NCBI RefSeq assembly: GCF_016812035.1
Contig: NZ_CP069178.1
Span: forward strand, 434,001-498,000
Direction: 5' to 3'
Length of the DNA: 64,000 bases
DNA from: Bulleidia sp. zg-1006
GTDB taxonomy: Bacteria > Bacillota_I > Bacilli_A > Erysipelotrichales > Erysipelotrichaceae
Positions 9,064 to 16,937 of the stretch are shown here, in pieces. Position 1 is the first letter of the stretch; each line of letters starts with the position of its first letter. The notes beneath the pieces were generated by a model. The model was not told the DNA's origin. It was given only the letters and a program-made list of their open reading frames with translations, and made no database searches. A program made the position numbers and the translations under genes.

Positions 9064-10500
9064 ATGATGGAAAACAAGCATTTATTTAAAAAGACTAAGG
9101 TGATTTGCACCATGGGTCCGGCATCAGAATCAGAAGAAAAGCTAAAGGGATTGGCTTATGCGGGCATGAATATTGCTCGTATGAATTTCTCTCATGGTAC
9201 ACATGAAGAACATAAGGCTCGTATGGAGGCGGTTCGTCGTGTTTCTCAAGAAACAGGTATTACTTTAGCAATTGCTTTGGATACAAAAGGTCCGGAAATT
9301 CGTTTAGGTAATTTTGCGAATGATTCGGAACAATATGAAATTGGTGAAATTGTTACTTTAGTAAAGGAAGAAATGTTAGGAACACATGATCGTTTCCATA
9401 TCCAAGTTCCTGAATTATTTGAAGATTTAAAAGCAGGAAATATGATTTTAATTAATGATGGAAAGATGAGTTTAACTGTTTTGGATAACAATGGTTCAGA
9501 AATAAAAGCTTGTGTGGAAGTGGCCGGTCCAATTAGTTCTCACAAAGGTTGTAATGTGCCTGGTGTTAAGCTGTCGATGCCATTTATTTCAGAAAAGGAT
9601 GAAGCGGATTTACGTTTTGGTTGTCAAATGGATGTTGACTTTATCTTCGCATCGTTTGTTCGCCGTAAGGAAGACGTGGAAGCGATTCGTGCTATCTTAG
9701 TGGAAGAAGGTAAGCCAAACATCAATATTATTGCTAAGATTGAGAACCAGGAAGGTTATGATAATGTGGATTCTATCCTGGAAGTAGCGGATGGTGTCAT
9801 GGTTGCTCGTGGTGATTTAGGTGTTGAAATTTCTACGAAGTTAGTGCCTATTTATCAAAAGCACATCATTGAAAGAGCGAATGTGATTGGTAAACCGGCC
9901 ATTACAGCAACGCATATGTTGGATTCTATGACGGCTAATCCTCGCTGTACACGTGCTGAAGCCTCGGACGTATGTAATGCGGTTTTAGATGGTTCGGATG
10001 GGGTGATGTTGTCAGCTGAATCAGCAGCCGGTGCTTATCCGATTGAAGCTTGTACAACGATGTCGGAAATTGCTGAAGAAGCAGAGCTGGTTATCAACTA
10101 TGCGTCTCGTTTGGAATGGTTAAAGAATTCTTCACAAAAGACAGTGCAAGATGCGGTATCCATTGCGATTTCGGATGCGACATTAACATTAGATAATATT
10201 GCGGCGATTGTGGTCTTTACTCAAGGTGGTACAACCGCTCGTCGTATTTCCAAATTCCGTCCGGCTGTCCCAGTTCTTGCTGTTACTTTCAGGGAAGATG
10301 TACAACGTAGATTGTTAGCGTATTGGGGTGTTATTCCCGTCTTATCTAAGGTGCAAAACCAATTAACAAATGACGATGAATTAGCATCAGATTTTGCGAA
10401 GAAGTTTGGGGTTAAGCCTGGTCAACAAATCATTATTTCGGCAGGCTATCCGACGGGCGAGGGTTCTGCAAATATGATGAAGATTATTACTGTTAAATAG
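9064..10500 (+). CDS. pyk: Pyruvate kinase
   Basis: Final ATP-forming step of glycolysis, PEP + ADP to pyruvate, 478 aa (A/B/C domains; no extra C-terminal PEP-utiliser domain as found in B. subtilis). Conserved blocks: KTKVICTMGPASESEEKL at the N-terminus, ALDTKGPEIRLG, IIAKIENQEGYDNVDSI with the catalytic lysine, VMVARGDLGVEI, and PAITATHMLDSM. The SD is AGGGGG just before two in-frame ATGs (9064, 9067); I keep the first. A strong terminator follows at 10515. Confidence 0.97.
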   Translation: MMENKHLFKKTKVICTMGPASESEEKLKGLAYAGMNIARMNFSHGTHEEHKARMEAVRRVSQETGITLAIALDTKGPEIRLGNFANDSEQYEIGEIVTLVKEEMLGTHDRFHIQVPELFEDLKAGNMILINDGKMSLTVLDNNGSEIKACVEVAGPISSHKGCNVPGVKLSMPFISEKDEADLRFGCQMDVDFIFASFVRRKEDVEAIRAILVEEGKPNINIIAKIENQEGYDNVDSILEVADGVMVARGDLGVEISTKLVPIYQKHIIERANVIGKPAITATHMLDSMTANPRCTRAEASDVCNAVLDGSDGVMLSAESAAGAYPIEACTTMSEIAEEAELVINYASRLEWLKNSSQKTVQDAVSIAISDATLTLDNIAAIVVFTQGGTTARRISKFRPAVPVLAVTFREDVQRRLLAYWGVIPVLSKVQNQLTNDDELASDFAKKFGVKPGQQIIISAGYPTGEGSANMMKIITVK

Positions 10501-10514
10501 ATTTCATTCATTTT

Positions 10515-10548
10515 GCTTATTGGTAAGTGCTTATCAATAGGCTTTTTT
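10515..10548 (+). terminator. Rho-independent terminator after pyk
   Basis: Stem arms 10515-10527 and 10530-10542 pair over 12-13 bp with two G-U pairs around a short GTGC-type loop, followed by six T. It ends the pfkA-pyk transcript. Confidence 0.88.
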
Positions 10549-10634
10549 ATTGGCAAAAATAAGGTATTTCTCATTTGCTGGAAATATAAGGAAAGAAAGC
10601 TATATATAAAATATTCAGTAAAAATAAATATAGA

Positions 10635-10663
10635 TTAAAAAAGTCCTTAAAATAAGGACTTTC
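10635..10663 (-). terminator. Terminator downstream of tRNA-Ser
   Basis: Perfect 9-bp stem (AAAGTCCTT / AAGGACTTT at 10641-10649 and 10655-10663) with a 5-nt loop. On the minus strand it is followed by a T run (complement of 10635-10640), so it ends the tRNA transcript. Confidence 0.82.
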
Positions 10664-10677
10664 AAAAATATTAAAGC

Positions 10678-10764
10678 GCAGGAACAGGGATTTGAACCCT
10701 GGCACCGTGTTATCGATCTACAAGCTTTCCAAGCCTGCCCCTTCAACCACTTGGGTATTCCTGC
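10678..10764 (-). tRNA. tRNA-Ser (anticodon GGA)
   Basis: 87-nt class II tRNA on the minus strand. Acceptor GCAGGAA pairs with TTCCTGC; the discriminator is G as expected for serine; the anticodon stem CAGGC/GCTTG encloses loop TTGGAAA with anticodon GGA; a long variable arm follows; the T-arm reads CAGGG TTCAAAT CCCTG. CCA is not encoded. Promoter TTGCTT (complement 10798-10803), 16-bp spacer, TAAAAT (complement 10776-10781). Confidence 0.96.
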
Positions 10765-10775
10765 AATGCCTTTCT

Positions 10776-10803
10776 ATTTTACTATATCGAAACAAAAAAG
10801 CAA
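10776..10803 (-). promoter_or_regulatory. Promoter of tRNA-Ser
   Basis: On the minus strand: -35 TTGCTT (10798-10803), 16-bp spacer, -10 TAAAAT (10776-10781), about 12 bases before the mature tRNA 5' end. Sigma-A type. Confidence 0.65.
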
Positions 10804-10899
10804 GAAAAATAAAGCGAATTCCTGCTATATTAGCCTAGAAATTTATGGCGGTTATGATAAAATCGTATAGGAATAATACCGAATCATACAGGAGTAAAG

Positions 10900-11517
10900 A
10901 TGAATATAAAAATTAACATTAAAACGCTCATTATAACTTTTTTGTCTGCTATTTTTTGTGGGCTAAGCATCAATCTTTATCTAAAAGCAGGTATTGGTAG
11001 CGATTGTATTACCGTATTTGAAGATGGTTTGCATCATACATTGGGAATATCAGTAGGTTGGGCTTCTATTTTATATAGTTGCGTATTCATTACGTTAGCC
11101 TATCTATTTGCAAGGAGGTATTTAGGTCTATCTTCTATTCTTTTTTCCATATTGGTTGGTCCGGCAATTGATTGGCTTCAACCTTGTATGAATTTATTAC
11201 CTAATTCAAATTATCTTTTTGTCCAAATCTTACTTGTTTTATTAGCTATTTTCTTTATTGCTTTATCCGCCAGTTTACTCATACTAGAAGAAAATGGAAT
11301 GAATCCCTACGATTCTGTTGCCACAGCATTATCACTTCATTTCAATTTACCATATAAACTTATCCGAACCATGATGGATTTTCTTTTATTCCTAATCGGT
11401 TGGGCGTTGGGTGGTCGAGTTGGTTTAGGGACGATTGTTGCTTCTCTTTTAACTAGTAGTATGATTTCTTTCCTTGTCCACCGATTCCAAAGTTTTCAAA
11501 AAAAGATTGGCGCTTAA
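10900..11517 (+). CDS. YczE/YitT-like integral membrane protein
   Basis: 205-aa membrane protein with about five or six hydrophobic segments. Family features: GLSINLYLKAGIGSDCITVFEDGL near the N-terminus (a G-x-G-x-D motif after the first helix, as in YczE/YitT-like proteins) and NGMNPYDSVATALSLHFNLPY in the second half, a pseudo-repeat of the first motif. Function in the family is poorly defined; B. subtilis YczE affects lipopeptide production. Preceded by AGGAGTA as SD. It is convergent with the WYL regulator, five bases apart. Confidence 0.72.
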   Translation: MNIKINIKTLIITFLSAIFCGLSINLYLKAGIGSDCITVFEDGLHHTLGISVGWASILYSCVFITLAYLFARRYLGLSSILFSILVGPAIDWLQPCMNLLPNSNYLFVQILLVLLAIFFIALSASLLILEENGMNPYDSVATALSLHFNLPYKLIRTMMDFLLFLIGWALGGRVGLGTIVASLLTSSMISFLVHRFQSFQKKIGA

Positions 11518-11522
11518 TTCCG

Positions 11523-12500
11523 CTAATCTTTTTCTATATATAGAGATAATAATTCCTTAACTCTGGATTGAATGATTTCAATAACTTCCAAAGGAGAAAT
11601 TACCTTCAAATAAGAGCTTTGTTGCATTAGCCAAGCAATCAAAGGAGGACTAATCGCTGTTTTAACAGCAATTCGATATATCTCCGGACGAGGACTTTTT
11701 AAGATAGTTATTTTCTCAAAACGTTCATATAAATCGGTGATAAAGGGATTGGCTTCTTTTATCTTTAATTCCAATTGAAGAGTCTGTTTCAATCCTTTGT
11801 ACATATTAAAATTACTTTTTAGATATTCTTCTAAAAAGAATGGTTTTAAAATGGCTTCTTTTTCTAAGACCTGTAAATGAAGCACTTTATCCAAACGATA
11901 ATTACGAATTTCTTTTTCCGGTTCATAATAGCCAATCAAATAATAATGATTATTTTGAATATGCAAGGCATAGGGGCTAAGTCGATATAGTTGCCCATTA
12001 TGACGAGTAATAACATGGTGATAAATATCGTAATCAAAGTAATGAAATTGTAGCTGTTGTTGTGATTGGATAGCGTTTAAGCAAGTATCCAACAGATTCG
12101 CCACTTGTGTTCTTTGCCTTGAATTAGAAATAAAAGGTAGAAAGTGAATAGAACTTTGTTGAAATAAGAAGTCCTCTATTCTTTCACGCCGTTTATCCAC
12201 GAACATATTGGATTGTCTAAGGGAATGAACCAATAAGAAAGTTTCCCCAGGGTGTAAGAAAGGTTTTAGATAATAACCTTGTTTTTCTCCTTTTTTATCA
12301 TAAATGATTTGATATCCTTGTTTCTTTAAGATATTTAAGTATTTACGAATGGTTTTATCACTAATTTCGGGATAGCCTTTTAAATTCAAGATAGAGATGA
12401 TTTCAACCATGGATAACTTATGATTAGAACAATTCGCTTCTTGTTGAAAAATCTCTAATAACGCAAATGATAATTGACTATACTGTAATGAATTCTTCAT
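11523..12500 (-). CDS. WYL-domain transcriptional regulator
   Basis: 325-aa YafY-type regulator. N-terminal helix-turn-helix (about 1-75; MVEIISILNLKGYPEISDKTIRKYLNILKKQGYQI) is followed by the WYL ligand-sensing region, with LQFHYFDYD, then LSPYALHIQNNHYYLIGYY (position of the WYL signature, here YYL) and a basic IRNYRLDKVLHL strand. The C-terminal extension resembles WCX. WYL domains bind nucleic acids or nucleotides. It is divergent from a small membrane protein gene, with a candidate operator between them (12549-12573). Target genes unknown; autoregulation is likely. Confidence 0.82.
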   Translation of the reverse strand: MKNSLQYSQLSFALLEIFQQEANCSNHKLSMVEIISILNLKGYPEISDKTIRKYLNILKKQGYQIIYDKKGEKQGYYLKPFLHPGETFLLVHSLRQSNMFVDKRRERIEDFLFQQSSIHFLPFISNSRQRTQVANLLDTCLNAIQSQQQLQFHYFDYDIYHHVITRHNGQLYRLSPYALHIQNNHYYLIGYYEPEKEIRNYRLDKVLHLQVLEKEAILKPFFLEEYLKSNFNMYKGLKQTLQLELKIKEANPFITDLYERFEKITILKSPRPEIYRIAVKTAISPPLIAWLMQQSSYLKVISPLEVIEIIQSRVKELLSLYIEKD

Positions 12501-12548
12501 ACCATAATTATAAGCAAGAGGAAAATATTTTCCTAGTGATTAAGAAAA

Positions 12549-12573
12549 TTCTGTCTACTATAAAAGTACAGAA
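12549..12573. promoter_or_regulatory. Candidate operator between divergent WYL regulator and membrane gene
   Basis: Inverted repeat TTCTGT (12549-12554) / ACAGAA (12568-12573) enclosing a TATAAA-like -10 box (12560-12565). It is the only clear dyad in the 85-base divergent intergenic region, so it is a plausible WYL-regulator binding site. Inference from position only. Confidence 0.4.
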
Positions 12574-12585
12574 GGAGATAGAAGG

Positions 12586-13053
12586 ATGAATACAAAAAAT
12601 CAATATCGTTTGGATCAAGTTATATTTTGGATGAGTGCCACATTTTATTTAAATGGGGAGTTATTTCTCTTTGGATTATGTTTAATTTATTTATTCTTTC
12701 AAACCATAGAAAAAATGAATGAACATTTCTCCATTGCAAGAATGGTATGTCTATGTTCTTTATCCTTTTTAATGATTCATTTGAGATTATCGCTTAGCCC
12801 GATTTTCTGGATTTGGATAGTTTTACATGGTGCATGGCTAGAAAGTTACCAAAGAGAAGATTTCTACTTCTATTTTCCATTCTATATAGGCTTTGTGCTA
12901 TTAGCACTAATCTTTAAAGGAATGGATGGAACTATGGCATGGATTCATTTGTTCTTCTTACCGGGTTTACTAATTTCAAGTGTTCGTAAATCTATATTAA
13001 AAAGGAAAGACACAAAAGCCATTAACGATGACTTTCTAGCATTTCTTTCATAG
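12586..13053 (+). CDS. Small membrane protein, function unknown
   Basis: 155 aa, not recognised. Strongly hydrophobic with about four membrane segments (VIFWMSATFYLNGELFLFG..., MVCLCSLSFLMIH..., the FYFPFYIGFVLLALIF segment, IHLFFLPGLLISSV) and a charged C-terminus. A good SD (AGAAGGAGA) precedes ATG. It is divergently transcribed from the WYL regulator, which suggests control by it, and a hairpin at 13083 follows. Confidence 0.6.
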   Translation: MNTKNQYRLDQVIFWMSATFYLNGELFLFGLCLIYLFFQTIEKMNEHFSIARMVCLCSLSFLMIHLRLSLSPIFWIWIVLHGAWLESYQREDFYFYFPFYIGFVLLALIFKGMDGTMAWIHLFFLPGLLISSVRKSILKRKDTKAINDDFLAFLS

Positions 13054-13082
13054 CCATTCAATGTTTTATGGATAAAATAAGA

Positions 13083-13105
13083 AACCACCTGTAAAATAGG
13101 TGGTT
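13083..13105. terminator. Hairpin between convergent genes
   Basis: Perfect 8-bp stem AACCACCT (13083-13090) / AGGTGGTT (13098-13105) with a 7-nt loop, between the membrane gene and htpG (convergent). The T tracts on both sides are weak, so it may end both transcripts inefficiently. Confidence 0.55.
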
Positions 13106-13162
13106 ATGATTTGATTGAAAGGGTTTAAAGAATGAAGAATATGGATGTTACCAAAAAGCGTC

Positions 13163-15040
13163 CTACTTTTGAAGCATTAATTTTGATAATTCTTCACTAA
13201 ATTGAGCTGGATTATCAATCGGTAAGCCTTGTAATAATAAAGCTTGATGATAAAGAAGAGAAGTGTAGGTAGATAGACTTTCTTCCGGTAAGGACTGAAG
13301 TTGTTTGAAGATTGGGTGCTTTGGATTGATTTCAAGAATTTTGGTGGCTTTAGGATTCATATCTTTGACCAATGGATCCTTAGCTAAATATTGTTCCATT
13401 TCTAATGAAACACCATCTTCTGCTACTAAACAAACCGGTTGATCCACCAAGCGAGAAGAAATACGCACTTCTTTGACCTTATCGTTTAGACAATCTTTCA
13501 TCTTAGAAAGAAGGTCTTTGTTGTCTTGACTGATTTTTTCCTTTTCTTTCTTCTCTTCTTCGCTATCCAAATCTAAGTCTGCTTTGGTGATGGATATAAA
13601 TTCCTTATCGGCATAGCTATGAATGAAGTTCAAGACAAACTCATCACGTTCATCCAATAGATAAATGACTTCTAAACCTTTTTCTTCTAATTTTTTCATA
13701 ACTGGAAGAGTTTGAATTTCTTCCTCTGATTTACCGGCTGCGTAATAAATGGCTTTTTGGTCTTCTTTCATACGACTCACATATTCTTGTAGAGATGAAT
13801 AGGATTGTTGACTGGTTTTGAAAAGAAGTAGATCTTGAAGCTCATTTTTCTTCATACCGTAGTTTTGTAAAATACCAAATTTTAGGGTTAAACCAAAGTC
13901 ATCAAAGAATTTTTCATAACCGGAGCGCTCTTCCTTCATAAAGTCTTCTAAGGCAGAATGAATTTTCTTTTCAATGGACTTGGAAAGGGCTCTTACTTGA
14001 TGGTCTTGTTGTAGAATCTCACGAGAGATATTCAAGCTTAAATCATCGCAATCAATGATACCTTGCACAAAACGATAGCTTTCTGGAAGTAAATCTTTCG
14101 CTTTATCTAAGATAAAGACAGACTTGGCATACAACTGTAAACCAGGTTGGTATTCTTGGTAATAATAGTTATAAGGTGCTTTGGAAGGAATAAAAAGTAG
14201 AGCAGAATAAGAAATAGCCCCTTCCACTTGATAATGAATCACCCTAGCGGGTTTATTGAAATCATTGAATTTAGATTGATAGAAAGAAGCGTATTCTTCT
14301 TCGCTGATTTCTTTTTTGTTCTTTTTCCATAATGGGATTTGGGAGTTAAGCGTTTCCCATTCTTTGGTAGAAATAGTCTTTTCTTTATCCGTTGGATCAG
14401 GGATAGAATGTATTTTTTCCATTTGAATTGGATAACGAACGTAATCAGAATATTTCTTGACAAGGTTTTCAAGTGTGTATTCTTCTAAGAATTCATCGTA
14501 ATTTTCTTCTTCTGTATTGTCTTTGAGTTTTAAGATAATCTTTGTTCCAAAATGGTCTAAAGAGCTTTCTTCAATAGAGTAACCACTTTCTCCTTTACTG
14601 TGCCAACGATGAGCCATTTCTTCACCAACTTTTTTAGAAATTACCTGTACATCTTGACTGACAATAAAGGCAGAATAAAAGCCAACTCCAAACTGTCCGA
14701 TAATATCAATAGTATCATTTGGTTCTTCCATTTCTTGCTTGAAATCCAAAGAGCCGCTTTTCGCAATGGTTCCCAGGTTTTTATCTAATTCATCAGCGCT
14801 CATCCCTAAACCTTGGTCTTCAACAATTAAGGTTCTTTCTTCTTTGTTAGGGAATAATTGAATTTTTAAATCACTTGGATTTAAGGATTCATTTTTCTCA
14901 GTAAGGGATTGATAGTAGCGTTTATCCATTGCATCCGATGCATTACTAATCAATTCTCTTAAAAAGACTTCCTTATTGGTATAGATAGAATGAATCATCA
15001 AATCCAAAATTCTTTTTGACTCTGTTTTAAATTGTTTCAT
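13163..15040 (-). CDS. htpG: Hsp90-family chaperone HtpG
   Basis: ATP-dependent chaperone, 625 aa. The GHKL ATPase domain shows ELISNASDAMDKRYY (motif N1), DQGLGMSADEL (N2, D-x-G-x-G) and GQFGVGFYSAFIVS (N3). The middle domain carries the catalytic-Arg region, followed by NISREILQQD. I chose ATG at 15040 (MKQFKTESKRIL) because an in-frame GTG at 15055 overlaps the AGGAGG ribosome-binding site. Promoter TTGAAA-N17-TACCAT and a CIRCE-like element lie upstream, implying HrcA heat-shock control. Confidence 0.96.
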   Translation of the reverse strand: MKQFKTESKRILDLMIHSIYTNKEVFLRELISNASDAMDKRYYQSLTEKNESLNPSDLKIQLFPNKEERTLIVEDQGLGMSADELDKNLGTIAKSGSLDFKQEMEEPNDTIDIIGQFGVGFYSAFIVSQDVQVISKKVGEEMAHRWHSKGESGYSIEESSLDHFGTKIILKLKDNTEEENYDEFLEEYTLENLVKKYSDYVRYPIQMEKIHSIPDPTDKEKTISTKEWETLNSQIPLWKKNKKEISEEEYASFYQSKFNDFNKPARVIHYQVEGAISYSALLFIPSKAPYNYYYQEYQPGLQLYAKSVFILDKAKDLLPESYRFVQGIIDCDDLSLNISREILQQDHQVRALSKSIEKKIHSALEDFMKEERSGYEKFFDDFGLTLKFGILQNYGMKKNELQDLLLFKTSQQSYSSLQEYVSRMKEDQKAIYYAAGKSEEEIQTLPVMKKLEEKGLEVIYLLDERDEFVLNFIHSYADKEFISITKADLDLDSEEEKKEKEKISQDNKDLLSKMKDCLNDKVKEVRISSRLVDQPVCLVAEDGVSLEMEQYLAKDPLVKDMNPKATKILEINPKHPIFKQLQSLPEESLSTYTSLLYHQALLLQGLPIDNPAQFSEELSKLMLQK

Positions 15041-15048
15041 ATAACCTC

Positions 15049-15075
15049 CTAGCACTCTATTAGTCTAACTGCTAG
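15049..15075 (-). promoter_or_regulatory. CIRCE-like (HrcA) element upstream of htpG
   Basis: Reading the minus strand: CTAGCAGTT, 9 bases, GAGTGCTAG, directly upstream of the htpG SD. CIRCE consensus is TTAGCACTC-N9-GAGTGCTAA. The right half matches 8 of 9, the left half about 6 of 9, and the 9-bp spacing is exact. It lies between the -10 box and the SD, the usual CIRCE position. Confidence 0.6.
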
Positions 15076-15077
15076 AT

Positions 15078-15106
15078 ATGGTATCACTAAGAAGCAGATG
15101 TTTCAA
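15078..15106 (-). promoter_or_regulatory. Promoter of htpG
   Basis: Minus strand -35 TTGAAA (15101-15106), 17-bp spacer, -10 TACCAT (15078-15083); transcription would start just before or within the CIRCE-like element. Confidence 0.55.
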
Positions 15107-15184
15107 TTCATAGCTCTAGTATAAATGGAATAATTTTATATTCACTCTATTATTCCTGTTATTTCCTAGCGACCATAGGAAGAA

Positions 15185-15619
15185 ATGTTTATATTAAAAC
15201 TATCTATGAGTACAACGATTGAAAACGCAATTCAGACTCTCTTACGTCAATTAAGACGAGTTCGTATTGAGAATGGACTGACGCAGAAAGAAATGGGAGA
15301 AATTCTAAATGTGTCTGCCCAATCGGTATCGGCTTATGAAAATGGAACGGTAAGACCGGATATTGAAGTTCTATTTCGTTATATGGAATATTTTCAAATT
15401 CCAATGGCTTATTTTTTAAGAGAGTTTAGTCCTGAATTGAAAGAGAAACCAACGGCTTTAGAAATGGAATTACTTTCTGCCTATCGTAAGTCACCACTTT
15501 CTATTCAACAAGCCATTCAATTAATATTATTTGGTAATAAAATTTATAAGCAACCTAGTTTTAAAAAGGAAGCTCATTTGGTACATGAAAAAGAAGAGGA
15601 TTATCTTCCACAAGATTAA
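15185..15619 (+). CDS. XRE-family helix-turn-helix regulator
   Basis: 144 aa. HTH_3 domain about residues 17-72 (LRRVRIENGLTQKEMGEILNVSAQSVSAYENGTVRPDIE), then a charged C-terminal region with no recognised ligand domain. SD AGGAAG just upstream supports ATG 15185; a second ATG at 15206 is possible. Its end overlaps the convergent rlmA-like gene by four bases. An inverted repeat TTCCTA/TAGGAA (15163-15181) overlaps the SD and could serve autoregulation. Targets unknown. Confidence 0.8.
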   Translation: MFILKLSMSTTIENAIQTLLRQLRRVRIENGLTQKEMGEILNVSAQSVSAYENGTVRPDIEVLFRYMEYFQIPMAYFLREFSPELKEKPTALEMELLSAYRKSPLSIQQAIQLILFGNKIYKQPSFKKEAHLVHEKEEDYLPQD

Positions 15620-16389
15620 TCCTTTTGATAAATACGAATTTGGAAAGAAGCTAGAACGACTAGCTTTTTTTGTTGACTAAGACGTTTTCTTCCTTCTATA
15701 GCGGTATGATGATAGTAGGGTGTCATTTGAAAGAGGACTTGGAGTTCTTCTTGATTTAAATTCATCCTTTCTTCCATCGTTTCATCTTGGATTAATTTAA
15801 GGTTTAAATCCAAGTCTTTTAGACTATTTTCGTAGGGTATATCGTAAAGAATTTCTTTTAGTTGCCACAAATGTTTTTTAGCCGGGCTAACAACAACAAA
15901 AATACCTTTTGGTTTTAAAATACGTTCGATTTGTTCTTTAGCAATAGGAGCAAAACAGGTGATAACAATATCTTGAGACTTATCTTCTAATAGATTTTGA
16001 AAGAAACTAGCTACTAGGTATTGGGTTGATTTATCCTTTTTAGCGGCGTGTTTAATTGCCACTTTTGCTGCATCAATGCCTATTTTTTCATCAGCAATAA
16101 AAGCTCCGGTGTAATAGCCTTCACCACAACCAAAATCAGCTAAAGATTGATGAGGAAATTTCTCTGTTAAGTGAACTAAGTAATCTCTTAAAAAGGAGTA
16201 ATAATCTTTTTCTAAGAAAGCAGTGCGGGCTTTTACCATGGCTTTTTCATCACCATGGTCTTTTCTTTGCCCCGGTAAGACATGAAGATAGCCTTCTTTC
16301 GCTTCATCGAAGTGATGATTGTTTTCACAAAACCAGTCTTTTCCTTGGTGTGATAAGACTTTTTGACAAATTGGACATAACAATTTCAT
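15616..16389 (-). CDS. rlmA: RlmA-type 23S rRNA (guanine-N1) methyltransferase
   Basis: 257 aa. The N-terminal zinc ribbon CPIC...C-x3-H (MKLLCPICQKVL, FCENNHHF) is followed by a class I SAM-dependent methyltransferase fold with motif I LADFGCGEGYYTGAF and KPKGIFVVVSPAKKHLWQLKEIL, the RlmA/TlrB layout. Family members methylate G745 or G748 in 23S rRNA helix 35; which one is not decidable here. The gene may be leaderless: an extended -10 (TGTTATACT) lies six bases upstream of ATG and no normally spaced SD is seen. Divergent from the 104-aa coiled-coil gene. Confidence 0.88.
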   Translation of the reverse strand: MKLLCPICQKVLSHQGKDWFCENNHHFDEAKEGYLHVLPGQRKDHGDEKAMVKARTAFLEKDYYSFLRDYLVHLTEKFPHQSLADFGCGEGYYTGAFIADEKIGIDAAKVAIKHAAKKDKSTQYLVASFFQNLLEDKSQDIVITCFAPIAKEQIERILKPKGIFVVVSPAKKHLWQLKEILYDIPYENSLKDLDLNLKLIQDETMEERMNLNQEELQVLFQMTPYYHHTAIEGRKRLSQQKKLVVLASFQIRIYQKD

Positions 16390-16466
16390 AGCCCCAGTAT
16401 AACATGACAGCTTGAAGAAAAATGGCAGAAAGAGTAGGATAAAGATAAGGAAAAGAGGAGTTTATC

Positions 16467-16781
16467 ATGGATGAAAATAAAAAACTGGAAGATCAAGTGA
16501 ATGAAGTTTTTAGCCAAATTAGTACAGGCATTAAAAAAGGAGCTGAAGTGGTCAGTGGTTATGTGAGTCAACAAACTGAAATTTTAAAGCTCAAGGGTGA
16601 TATTAATCAAGCCAAAAAAGATTTAAAAACAGCTTATGAACAATTTGGTCATGGTGTGTATGAAGAAGAAATACTTAAGAAACCATTTGAAAACAAGCCG
16701 TTTCTTTTAGACCAAATTCAAACTAAGGAAAAATTAGTGGAATTATTGGAAGAAAAATTAGGCATTAAAGAAGGAAAATAG
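16467..16781 (+). CDS. Small coiled-coil protein, function unknown
   Basis: 104 aa, highly charged, predicted largely helical with a coiled coil over about residues 30-60 (LKLKGDINQAKKDLKTAYEQFG). The IKKGAEVVSGYVSQQTEILKLK pattern occurs in many small Bacillota proteins of unknown role. No signal peptide. A strong SD (AGAGGAG) precedes ATG. The stop codon lies in the loop of its terminator. Confidence 0.7.
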   Translation: MDENKKLEDQVNEVFSQISTGIKKGAEVVSGYVSQQTEILKLKGDINQAKKDLKTAYEQFGHGVYEEEILKKPFENKPFLLDQIQTKEKLVELLEEKLGIKEGK

Positions 16782-16795
16782 CTTCCTTCTTTTTT
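16770..16795 (+). terminator. Terminator of coiled-coil gene
   Basis: Perfect 7-bp stem GAAGGAA (16770-16776) / TTCCTTC (16783-16789) with six T after; overlaps the stop codon at 16779-16781. Confidence 0.85.
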
Positions 16796-16856
16796 GTAGG
16801 AAAAGAGTCTGAAAGACGATTTTGAAATTATTTATCTACCGGGTTCTTTTTAAAAA

Positions 16857-16894
16857 ATGAAGCGTTTACATTTATAAAAAAAATTGATTATAAT
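16857..16894 (+). promoter_or_regulatory. Promoter with cre site for the DDAH operon
   Basis: -35 TTTACA (16865-16870), 18-bp spacer, -10 TATAAT (16889-16894). The -35 box is embedded in a cre-like sequence ATGAAGCGTTTACA (16857-16870) that matches the last 11 bases of the classical CcpA site. CcpA binding here would block RNA polymerase, predicting carbon catabolite repression. Confidence 0.72.
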
Positions 16895-16937
16895 AAAATC
16901 ATGGATTAAATCCAACAGGAAAGAAAAGGAGGATAAT

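Noticed and set aside
15041-15055. GTG start for htpG five codons upstream
   Set aside because: This extension is the ribosome-binding site itself (AGGAGG reads as Gly-Gly); the family starts at MKQF.
15163-15181. Inverted repeat TTCCTA/TAGGAA before the XRE gene
   Set aside because: Short arms, half of it is just the SD; mentioned in the gene entry but not strong enough as an operator.
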